From Ectothiorhodospira magna (GTDB lineage Bacteria; Pseudomonadota; Gammaproteobacteria; Ectothiorhodospirales; Ectothiorhodospiraceae): 64,000 nucleotides of DNA. Under the pieces are notes generated by a model. That model ran no database searches and was not told where the DNA came from. It saw only the letters and a list, made by a program, of their open reading frames with translations. Position 1 is the stretch's first letter. Every line of letters starts with the position of its first letter. Below are positions 10,747 through 19,260 of the stretch, one piece after another. A program made the translations under genes and the position numbers. Location of the stretch: NCBI RefSeq assembly GCF_900110965.1, contig NZ_FOFO01000001.1, positions 62,001 through 126,000 of the forward strand, read 5' to 3'.

Positions 10747-10908
10747 TGCGCATGTGCTGGTACAAATCCTGACTGCTTCTGTTTGGTATATATAACTGTT
10801 TGATTTTTAATGCTCTTTAAAAACTTGGGAAGTGTCATGAAAGGAATAAGTGTTGGTAGAGTTTTTTGTGCTTTAAAAATTTAATTTTTTCATGGGGTTA
10901 GAGGAAGT
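10747..10908 (+). promoter_or_regulatory. CRISPR leader
   Basis: This 162-bp AT-rich stretch lies between cas2 and the first repeat, in contrast to the GC-rich surroundings. It holds GCTCTTTAAAAACTTGG (10812-10828), a type of sequence common in I-E leaders, and TTGGT at 10853-10857, 52-56 bp from the first repeat, where the E. coli integrase anchoring site also lies. The best promoter guess is CTGACT-N17-ATAACT around 10770-10797. Position, composition and the degenerate last repeat at the far end set the polarity: new spacers enter here and the array is read on the plus strand. Confidence 0.8.
10793..10805 (-). promoter_or_regulatory. IHF binding site in the leader
   Basis: TAACTGTTTGATT matches the reverse complement of the IHF consensus WATCAANNNNTTR at every fixed position. 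It lies 104-116 bp upstream of the first repeat, farther than the main E. coli site. No equally good proximal site was found; the nearest has two mismatches (10884-10896). IHF bends the leader to guide Cas1-Cas2 in type I-E systems. Confidence 0.55.
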
Positions 10909-13900
10909 GCGTTCCCCGCAGGTGCGGGGATGAACCGAGTTTCACTGAATGTTCTTTTTTTGGCAACCAGCGTTCCCCGCAGGTGCGGGGATGAACCGCA
11001 GAACAAGACGGACTCCATCGGCCCCCTGCTGGCGTTCCCCGCAGGTGCGGGGATGAACCGGCCACTGGGCGTGGGGTGATCTGGTGTTTGATGCGTTCCC
11101 CGCAGGTGCGGGGATGAACCGCGTCACTGTCCAAACACTATATTTAGCCTCTGGCGTTCCCCGCAGGTGCGGGGATGAACCGATGGTTTCCAGGCGGCCC
11201 ACGGGCAGGGCCAGGCGTTCCCCGCAGGTGCGGGGATGAACCGCAACCATGAAGCAGCTCACCCAGGACGGCCCGGCGTTCCCCGCAGGTGCGGGGATGA
11301 ACCGTTGTCGATGTCGTGACGGCGGTGACTGGGCGGGCGTTCCCCGCAGGTGCGGGGATGAACCGGCGCTCTCCAGGGCGGCACGGGCGTAGCGGTCGCG
11401 TTCCCCGCAGGTGCGGGGATGAACCGTCCACCAGGGGCAACACCAGGCGTTCCCCGGAGCGTTCCCCGCAGGTGCGGGGATGAACCGAACCCTTGCCCGC
11501 TTCGCTGCGGCGCCGTAAGGCGTTCCCCGCAGGTGCGGGGATGAACCGGCTTGCGCCTTAGCCTCCAACTCCCTCACGCGGCGTTCCCCGCAGGTGCGGG
11601 GATGAACCGTTTGGGCACTTGGACGATGGCGCCAAGGACAAGCGTTCCCCGCAGGTGCGGGGATGAACCGTTCCGGGCCATGGTGGACCACACACTGGAA
11701 CCGCGTTCCCCGCAGGTGCGGGGATGAACCGTGCGGCCCAGCGAAGCGGCTGCCTGGCGGATGGCGTTCCCCGCAGGTGCGGGGATGAACCGGTATGGCG
11801 AAACCGACGGGGGATGCAGGCTAAGCGTTCCCCGCAGGTGCGGGGATGAACCGGGATGATCCCCGAACCCGTTACCGCCGCCATTGCGTTCCCCGCAGGT
11901 GCGGGGATGAACCGGCGATCACGTCCAGCTCGATGGGCGTCCCGCTGCGTTCCCCGCAGGTGCGGGGATGAACCGGGCGAGAGGCCGTACCCCTCGCGCC
12001 ATTCGTGGCGTTCCCCGCAGGTGCGGGGATGAACCGCCGGGGAAATGGTGGGTGGTACCTATCGTGGCGCGTTCCCCGCAGGTGCGGGGATGAACCGCCT
12101 CTCTCTCTCTTCTTGCCCAGCATTGCCCAGCGTTCCCCGCAGGTGCGGGGATGAACCGGCTTTTCCGTGGGATTGGGTCGTGTGTGATGAGCGTTCCCCG
12201 CAGGTGCGGGGATGAACCGCTCAGTACAACAGCATGGAACGCGAGATGGTGGGCGTTCCCCGCAGGTGCGGGGATGAACCGCCGGGTTCAGCCAATAAAT
12301 TAGGCTCTCCAGCCGCGTTCCCCGCAGGTGCGGGGATGAACCGCCCGCCATACCTGCTCGGGGCTTGTACTCCATGCGTTCCCCGCAGGTGCGGGGATGA
12401 ACCGTTCACCAAGGCGTCCACTGTGCCCTGCGGGTTGCGTTCCCCGCAGGTGCGGGGATGAACCGGTCACGCTTACCATCGCCCGAGCCTACTCGCAGCG
12501 TTCCCCGCAGGTGCGGGGATGAACCGCTTCGGCAAATTGGGCAGCAAATACAGCGCGTGCGTTCCCCGCAGGTGCGGGGATGAACCGCTCTTTTAAACCT
12601 GCTGTTCCAGCCAGTGCCAGCGTTCCCCGCAGGTGCGGGGATGAACCGTCGGTAACGTATCGTTGGCCGATGTACTCACGGCGTTCCCCGCAGGTGCGGG
12701 GATGAACCGTATTATCAAGTCCTACACCGGGAAAACCACCAGCGTTCCCCGCAGGTGCGGGGATGAACCGAGGGCAGCAGTGTGACCCCTGAAAAATCCA
12801 GCGCGTTCCCCGCAGGTGCGGGGATGAACCGCAGATCGCCTCGTTGTCCGCCAGGCGGTCCATGCGTTCCCCGCAGGTGCGGGGATGAACCGCTCCTGCC
12901 AGACCTCTAGCGGCACGCGATCCTGCGTTCCCCGCAGGTGCGGGGATGAACCGAGCATAACGCTGGGTTATGAAAATCAGATCATGCGTTCCCCGCAGGT
13001 GCGGGGATGAACCGTGATAATGCCGGAAATTGCGATGGCGGCATCTGCGTTCCCCGCAGGTGCGGGGATGAACCGCCGGGATTCCTGGGCCGGGGGCTGC
13101 TGGGCCGGCGTTCCCCGCAGGTGCGGGGATGAACCGCGCCTGGATGCGCGAGGCGGCGTGATGCCGTAGCGTTCCCCGCAGGTGCGGGGATGAACCGCGC
13201 TGAACGGGTTCATTCTCGGACTCCTTATAGCGTTCCCCGCAGGTGCGGGGATGAACCGGGGACCGTGATGCGAGACGATAAAGGACGATGGCGTTCCCCG
13301 CAGGTGCGGGGATGAACCGATCATCGCCTTCCTGTATCAGAAGTGGAGTGCGCGTTCCCCGCAGGTGCGGGGATGAACCGTTTGAACCTGGAGCGACCGG
13401 ACCTGACGATAAGCGTTCCCCGCAGGTGCGGGGATGAACCGTTGATTACGCGCAGCAGGCGGTATCCAGGCTGGCGTTCCCCGCAGGTGCGGGGATGAAC
13501 CGGCAGCAGCGACAGCAGACCGGGGACAGCGTGAGCGTTCCCCGCAGGTGCGGGGATGAACCCCGCGAATCATCCAGATGCGCGAACTCGGGCCGCGTTC
13601 CCCGCAGGTGCGGGGATGAACCGAGCTCACCCACGGTCACCACGTCCGGTGTCTCGCGTTCCCCGCAGGTGCGGGGATGAACCGTGGCTGCTCTGTCAGC
13701 CATTTCCGTCCCGGCCGCGTTCCCCGCAGGTGCGGGGATGAACCGCAGTGCCTCCAGTGTGGCCACGTCCGGGTGTAGCGTTCCCCGCAGGTGCGGGGAT
13801 GAACCGCGCCCGATGATGTCCGATCTGCGGGACTCTGGGCGTTCCCCGCAGGTGCGGGGATGAACCGCGGTTGTACTCACCAAGGAACGCGAGCCGCACG

Positions 13901-16900
13901 CGTTCCCCGCAGGTGCGGGGATGAACCGCGGTTTTGATCGAGGGGAACTGGCTGATCCGATGCGTTCCCCGCAGGTGCGGGGATGAACCGCGTCTGCGCT
14001 CCGGCAAGGTGTGGGACAAGTTGCGTTCCCCGCAGGTGCGGGGATGAACCGGATCTGGCGGATATTCTTGGGAAGATCCGGGTGCGTTCCCCGCAGGTGC
14101 GGGGATGAACCGGATGTCGTGTGCGGGTAATGATGTACCTGCGCGCGTTCCCCGCAGGTGCGGGGATGAACCGACCTGGCCGGAGTTTTGTCAGTGGCTT
14201 GAGTCGCGTTCCCCGCAGGTGCGGGGATGAACCGCGTCCCCCTCGCCGTCCGAGTGCCAGTGGAAAGCGTTCCCCGCAGGTGCGGGGATGAACCTGACAC
14301 CTACCCGGATCGTGATCACCTCGCCCGAGCGTTCCCCGCAGGTGCGGGGATGAACCGCCGACGCATTCATCCGTGAACTCGAACGCGCCGCGTTCCCCGC
14401 AGGTGCGGGGATGAACCGCTCCATCTGCATCATCGCCTGCTGCGCAGCCCGCGTTCCCCGCAGGTGCGGGGATGAACCGTGACCCTGAGCAGCGTGGAAA
14501 CTATAATAAGGGCGTTCCCCGCAGGTGCGGGGATGAACCGTGGCCCGCCGATTGGCCGAGGTGGAATTGATCGCGTTCCCCGCAGGTGCGGGGATGAACC
14601 GGCTGATGAAGTGAAGCTGATTAAGCCGAAGAAGCGTTCCCCGCAGGTGCGGGGATGAACCGAATTTCTGTGCTTCATCATAAATAACAATAGAGCGTTC
14701 CCCGCAGGTGCGGGGATGAACCGCGATCGACAAGGAGGCCAAACGCCTAAAACTAGCGTTCCCCGCAGGTGCGGGGATGAACCGGTAATGTCTGGAGTCA
14801 TCCTTGGAACACGCAAGCGTTCCCCGCAGGTGCGGGGATGAACCGGGCCGAGTATGTGACATTAAAAATGTATGACAGCGTTCCCCGCAGGTGCGGGGAT
14901 GAACCGACCACATCGTTTTCATTCGTCCACAGCTTCAGGCGTTCCCCGCAGGTGCGGGGATGAACCGGCATCCAAGAAGCGGCTCAAGCCCGCCGCCTAG
15001 CGTTCCCCGCAGGTGCGGGGATGAACCGGTGATGATGAGGCTGGGCGGCTCGTAGAACGGGCGTTCCCCGCAGGTGCGGGGATGAACCGGAACTGTGAGT
15101 GCTGTCCAAGTTCCATGTGATGCGTTCCCCGCAGGTGCGGGGATGAACCGTGGACTTCGGGAAATAATTCCCGAAGTGCAAAGCGTTCCCCGCAGGTGCG
15201 GGGATGAACCGACCCGCCGCCGCACAGGCAACCACAATCATCAGCGTTCCCCGCAGGTGCGGGGATGAACCGCCCGGCTGGTGCCGGTCCCGGTGTCGCT
15301 CTCCGCGTTCCCCGCAGGTGCGGGGATGAACCGGGCCGGGCCGCCGCCGTGGCCGCTGGTGCCCTGCGTTCCCCGCAGGTGCGGGGATGAACCGTTTTGG
15401 CGAGGAACTTATAGCTGTCGTTAGACGCGTTCCCCGCAGGTGCGGGGATGAACCGATGGTTTGTTGATGCTCCACGACCCATGGGCCGCGTTCCCCGCAG
15501 GTGCGGGGATGAACCGTCCCTGGGCATGAGTCTAGCCCTTTTGAAAACGCGTTCCCCGCAGGTGCGGGGATGAACCGCCTTGTTGCCAACATCCAGCGCG
15601 TGGCAGATCGCGTTCCCCGCAGGTGCGGGGATGAACCGGTTAAAGAGGCCTACGCCAACTACCAGGAAGCGCGTTCCCCGCAGGTACGGGGATGAACCGA
15701 CTGATATGGCAATCCAAGAACAAAACATCGTGCGTTCCCCGCAGGTGCGGGGATGAACCGGCCGTCCACCGGATCGTCTGGGAAGCCCACCAGCGTTCCC
15801 CGCAGGTGCGGGGATGAACCGGACTCCCGGCCGGCCCGGTTCGAATCGTGCTGGCGTTCCCCGCAGGTGCGGGGATGAACCGAAGGTGCAGGAGCTGACC
15901 GATACGGAAGTCATGCGTTCCCCGCAGGTGCGGGGATGAACCGCATCACGAAAAGAAGGGCTGGGATTCGACGCGAGCGTTCCCCGCAGGTGCGGGGATG
16001 AACCGATCATGCATATCACAATCAGAGACGAACACGGGCGTTCCCCGCAGGTGCGGGGATGAACCGAACGACCAGATTGTCCGCGCCATTGTTCGTGCGC
16101 GTTCCCCGCAGGTGCGGGGATGAACCGCTCGTGGACGCCCACAACCACGCCATCGATGCGCGTTCCCCGCAGGTGCGGGGATGAACCGACCCGCACCTTC
16201 GCATTGATGACCGCCGTTTAGCGTTCCCCGCAGGTGCGGGGATGAACCGTATTCAGGCGTGAAGTGCGCGATGCCTGCTCGGCGTTCCCCGCAGGTGCGG
16301 GGATGAACCGCGACGAGTTCAGCCATGACACCGAAACCCGTTGCGTTCCCCGCAGGTGCGGGGATGAACCGGCGTCAACGATCAGGCTGGCCCTGCGGAC
16401 CTGGCGTTCCCCGCAGGTGCGGGGATGAACCGGATCTTTCCCCAGACGAACTGGATCACCTCAGGCGTTCCCCGCAGGTGCGGGGATGAACCGAACGTGA
16501 TCACCCGCCTGCCCACGGACGACGCGCGTTCCCCGCAGGTGCGGGGATGAACCGTGGGACGAGATCGCCACCGACTTCATGCGCGAGCGTTCCCCGCAGG
16601 TGCGGGGATGAACCGCCGGTCGCAGAAGGCTGATAGGGGCGCGGGTTGCGTTCCCCGCAGGTGCGGGGATGAACCGGGTCAGTTCCACGTCAGTCATGCT
16701 TGTGCCTCGCGTTCCCCGCAGGTGCGGGGATGAACCGCTGGGGGGCTGGATGCTGGATGCCGCCGATGGGCGTTCCCCGCAGGTGCGGGGATGAACCGCT
16801 CATGCCAGCCAGGTCACGGGCCGCCGGGTGGCGTTCCCCGCAGGTGCGGGGATGAACCGCCGTACAGATCCCGGTCCCGGGCGCTGGTCTGGCGTTCCCC

Positions 16901-17103
16901 GCAGGTGCGGGGATGAACCGTGCTGAACATGCGCAACCCGGGTGCCTTTGCTGCGTTCCCCGCAGGTGCGGGGATGAACCGACATACCATGTCCCCCTTT
17001 TTGTCCGTACAAAGCGTTCCCCGCAGGTGCGGGGATGAACCGCATGTTATTGTCGCTGGTGAGGCACAGCTCACGCGTTCCCCGCAGGTGCGGGGATGAA
17101 CAG
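10909..17103 (+). CRISPR. type I-E CRISPR array, 102 repeats and 101 spacers
   Basis: The 29-bp repeat begins GCGTTCCCCGC and ends GCGGGGATGAACCG, with AGGT between the palindromic arms, closely like the E. coli I-E repeat. I located each repeat start: first 10909, last 17075. The step is 61 bp except six steps of 62 (33-nt spacers) and one of 60. Only four repeats deviate: last base C at 13563, last base T at 14295, an internal G-to-A at 15686, and C-to-A at 17102 in the terminal repeat. The degenerate last repeat and the leader next to cas2 agree on polarity. No two spacers looked identical by eye. Stable stem arms (CCCCGC/GCGGGG) suit Cas6e processing. Confidence 0.99.
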
Positions 17104-17107
17104 GGAG

Positions 17108-17126
17108 AAGAGGGACAGGCGCTCTT
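17108..17126. repeat. REP-like palindrome, copy A, at the array trailer end
   Basis: AAGAG-GGACAGGCG-CTCTT followed by GACTGT. The same unit recurs at 18934 and in altered form at 24299. It begins only 4 bp after the last CRISPR repeat and is downstream of the RAYT gene. RAYT transposases are known to be associated with such palindromes. Confidence 0.65.
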
Positions 17127-17158
17127 GACTGTTTAGGTCGGGTATTGGCGGTGGCTTG

Positions 17159-17174
17159 CATAATGCGCATTATG
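17159..17174. repeat. perfect 16-bp palindrome
   Basis: CATAATGCGCATTATG is a perfect inverted repeat in the gap between the array and the RAYT gene. It may be an operator or part of a REP cluster. The rest of 17104-17317 holds REP copy A and no convincing gene. Confidence 0.5.
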
Positions 17175-17317
17175 GGAAGCGTGTTTTCCCCTGTTTTCGC
17201 GGCGATCCGAGCCGTCAATCCGGCATTTTCCCCTGATATTGGCCCTGGCAAACAAACCGCAGACAGAGTTCATCCTCGGCATATCACCGCAGCGAGGAAC
17301 CGCCGTGAGGGAAGGGG

Positions 17318-18271
17318 TCAGGCTGCTGATCGTCGTCGCCGTGGCCGGTAAAGGGCCTCGAACTGCGTGCTCTGTGCCAGCCATTGATCCGGGGTGAGTC
17401 CCAGCCGTTCCAGGATCGGAGGCAGGGTATTGGCGATGGCGCCTTTCTTTCTCGGGTCGATGGCCCGACCTGTATAGTCCACCAGGGCGAGATAATCCTC
17501 GAAGCCAAACGGAATGCCGGGCTGTTCCCGTTCGGCGCATGCGCCTTCAAACGGCAGCAGCGGCTTCACCGGTCCGTCGAACCGCATCAGGGCCTCCATC
17601 CGCATCTGTTCCCGCACAGCCTGGGCCAGGTCGAACCTCGGCGTGATCCGTTCCCGGATACTGGTGTGTTCCGAAGCCTCCGGGGTGGCGGCCATCCCGG
17701 CCCGCACCGGATTGAGATCCACATAGGCCATGCAACTGAGCAGGGCCGCTTCGGTGCGCAGGGCCTGGGATTTGAACCGGGCCTCCCAGAAGTGTCCGGT
17801 ACAGCCGTCCTCCTGATTGGCCTGCCGGGCGATGGGTTCATTGAGGCACTTCATGAACCAGCTCAAGCTGGCCAGCCGTTGTCGGTAGCACCGGGCGAAC
17901 TCCCCCACCTGATTCAGCGCGTAGCTTTCCTGCGGGTCTCCGGCCAGATACCGCTGGACCAATAGCGGCCCCTTGAACAGACAACTCCAGCGCCGCAGCA
18001 CTTCGTCATCGGACCAGGACTCGGCCTGGGTCGGGTCCAGCTTGATGACCAGGTGGTAATGGTTGGACATCACCGCATAGGCGGCGATATCCACGGCGAA
18101 CAAAGACGCCAGCAGCCGGATACGATCCTCGATCCACTGCCGCCGATGTTCAAAGCTCCTGCCGGTGGCCTGATCCTGCCCACACAGGAAGGTGCGCCGC
18201 ACACAGCGCGAGATGATGTGGTAGTAGGGGGTGTCGGTGAGCGAAATCTGTTGGCTGCGGGGGCGTGTCAT
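17318..18271 (-). CDS. REP-associated tyrosine transposase (RAYT, Y1/HUH family)
   Basis: RAYTs are single-strand-specific HUH enzymes thought to spread REP palindromes. The 317-aa product has the N-terminal block DTPYYHIISRCVRRTFLC, the metal-binding HUH motif in AVMSNHYHLVIKL near residues 71-83, and the family block GHFWEARFKSQ, followed by AYVDLNPVRAGM. The start at 18271 follows GGAAGGAACC; longer in-frame starts up to 18430 are not RAYT-like. The C-terminal tail is rich in Arg. REP-like copies lie on both sides (17108, 18934), as expected for a RAYT locus. It looks intact. Confidence 0.9.
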   Translation of the reverse strand: MTRPRSQQISLTDTPYYHIISRCVRRTFLCGQDQATGRSFEHRRQWIEDRIRLLASLFAVDIAAYAVMSNHYHLVIKLDPTQAESWSDDEVLRRWSCLFKGPLLVQRYLAGDPQESYALNQVGEFARCYRQRLASLSWFMKCLNEPIARQANQEDGCTGHFWEARFKSQALRTEAALLSCMAYVDLNPVRAGMAATPEASEHTSIRERITPRFDLAQAVREQMRMEALMRFDGPVKPLLPFEGACAEREQPGIPFGFEDYLALVDYTGRAIDPRKKGAIANTLPPILERLGLTPDQWLAQSTQFEALYRPRRRRSAA

Positions 18272-18387
18272 GGTTCCTTCCAGGGCTTCCCGGCCAGATC
18301 CGTGGCCGGGGTGTGGATAGCATACGTACAGGTTACTGCAGGAAAGAATCGTTCGGGAAGAGGTCTTCGAGGTTTTCAGCGGTGAGG

Positions 18388-18891
18388 ATGGAGACCAGCG
18401 ACAATGTCTTTGCCCTGGTGGTGATGGCACAGATCAAGGCCAAGCGGGTCAATGACGGTGCCACGCGCAAGGATGTCAAAATCGCCCTGATCCGGCGACT
18501 GTACGAACGGGGCTACAGTCGGGAGCAGATCGTGCGGCTGTTCAGGATCATCGACTGGATGATCCAACTGCCCAGAGGGCTGGAAGCGGGATTTGTGCAG
18601 GCGGTCTATGCCATACAGGAGGAGAAGAAGATGCCTTATGTGAACACCATTGAGCGCGTTGAGCGCGAGAAAGCGCTTCAGCAGGGCTTGGAGCAGGGCT
18701 TGGAGCGTGGGGTTGGTCAGGGTCGTCAGCTGGAGGCCCGGCGTATTCTGCAGCGGCAGCTGAGCAAGCGCTTTGGGGAGTTGCCCGATTGGGTTTCAGA
18801 GCGGCTGGAGGCTGCGGATGTTGACCAACTGGAAGTTTGGTCGGATGAGATCCTGTTTGCTGACAGCCTGGACACGTTGTTCAAGCACTGA
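18388..18891 (+). pseudogene. 5'-truncated Rpn/PD-(D/E)XK transposase-like nuclease, C-terminal part
   Basis: The 167-aa frame matches only the C-terminal half of Rpn-family (recombination-promoting nuclease) proteins: DNVFALVVMAQIKAKR, LIRRLYERGYSREQIVRLFRIIDWM, EEKKMPYVNTIERVEREK, then repeated QG-rich helices (QQGLEQGLERG) and a C-terminal helical domain resembling DUF4351. The N-terminal nuclease core is absent, and codons upstream of 18388 are not family-like. The break falls in the region upstream of the divergent RAYT gene, so insertion or recombination there probably cut the gene. The fragment could still be translated from the ATG at 18388. Confidence 0.65.
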
Positions 18892-18933
18892 TCCTGGCTT
18901 CTCTCCCCCATATTCGCCTTCATCCTCTTGGAG

Positions 18934-18950
18934 AGAGGGACAGGCGCTCT
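18934..18950. repeat. REP-like palindrome, copy B
   Basis: AGAG-GGACAGGCG-CTCT followed by TGACTGTA, nearly identical over about 24 bp to copy A at 17108. It lies 43 bp after the Rpn fragment and abuts a duplicated RAYT segment. Confidence 0.65.
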
Positions 18951-18958
18951 TGACTGTA

Positions 18959-19018
18959 CTTCGTCATCGGACCAGAACTCGGCCTGGGTCGGGGCCAGCT
19001 TGATGACCAGGTGGCAAT
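18959..19018 (-). pseudogene. 60-bp duplicate of the RAYT catalytic-motif region
   Basis: 18959-19018 matches 18001-18060 inside the RAYT gene at 57 of 60 positions. On the minus strand it reads CHLVIKLAPTQAEFWSDDEV, equivalent to HLVIKLDPTQAESWSDDEV of the RAYT, but without the rest of the enzyme. The HUH motif is altered (NHYHLV to NCHLV). It starts a few bases after REP copy B. This is a relic of a second, diverged RAYT. Confidence 0.75.
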
Positions 19019-19211
19019 TAATCCGGTCACTGTGGGTGCCGCGCAGGTTCTCGTCGATGAAGGAGCCATTGACCTTCTTGCCACCTTATAATGAGTGGCA
19101 CCATAGGGTGCCCGATCACGAGCTGCTACACTCAGGCAGAATAATTTATACGTCACGCCAGAATCGTGCCCGGCTCAAACAGTGGCCCTTTGACCCATGT
19201 TGCGCGAGAAA

Positions 19212-19232
19212 CCCCCGGCTTCAGCCGTGGGG
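19212..19232 (+). mobile_element. IS200/IS605-type end hairpin remnant
   Basis: CCCCCGGCTTCAGCCGTGGGG forms a stem (CGGCT/AGCCG plus CCCC/GGGG with a bulged T). This is the kind of subterminal hairpin at the ends of IS200/IS605 elements, where the tnpB reading frame often runs into it; the local translation ARNPRLQPWGG resembles such a tail. No TnpA or TnpB gene is present nearby, so it is a relic at most. Confidence 0.4.
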
Positions 19233-19260
19233 AGGGTATCGAATTAATTTGAGGTTTTTT

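Larger units (their letters stand above)
18892..19260. other. intergenic mosaic of mobile-element remnants
   Basis: This 369-bp stretch has no intact gene. It holds REP copy B (18934), the RAYT fragment (18959-19018), an unassigned piece (19019-19190) whose minus strand reads GGKKVNGSFIDENLRGT near 19024-19084, and an IS200/IS605-like hairpin (19212-19232). A Shine-Dalgarno-like TGAGG near 19249 serves the next gene. An open frame runs across it into the kinase, but its translation has no domain. Confidence 0.55.

Noticed and set aside
11427-11458. An extra, partial CRISPR repeat
   Set aside because: The distance between the flanking full repeats is exactly 61 bp, so the repeat-like bases belong to a normal-length spacer, not to an additional repeat unit.
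15822-15853. GGTTCGAATC in spacer 81 as part of a tRNA gene
   Set aside because: The flanking bases do not form a T-arm stem, and the segment is one spacer inside the array.
10898-16700. Many minus-strand reading frames of 60-400 codons in the array, with repeated HPRTCGER / GSSPHLRGT / RFIPAPAGNA words
   Set aside because: They are translations of the CRISPR repeat in its three frames; there are no ribosome sites and the variable parts are spacers.
17145-17351. 68-codon frame between the array and RAYT
   Set aside because: It has no ribosome site, overlaps the palindrome and the RAYT end, and has no recognisable motif.
18928-19260. N-terminal extension of the first kinase back to 18928
   Set aside because: It crosses REP copy B and a RAYT relic and has no domain; the receiver domain and ribosome site fit 19261.
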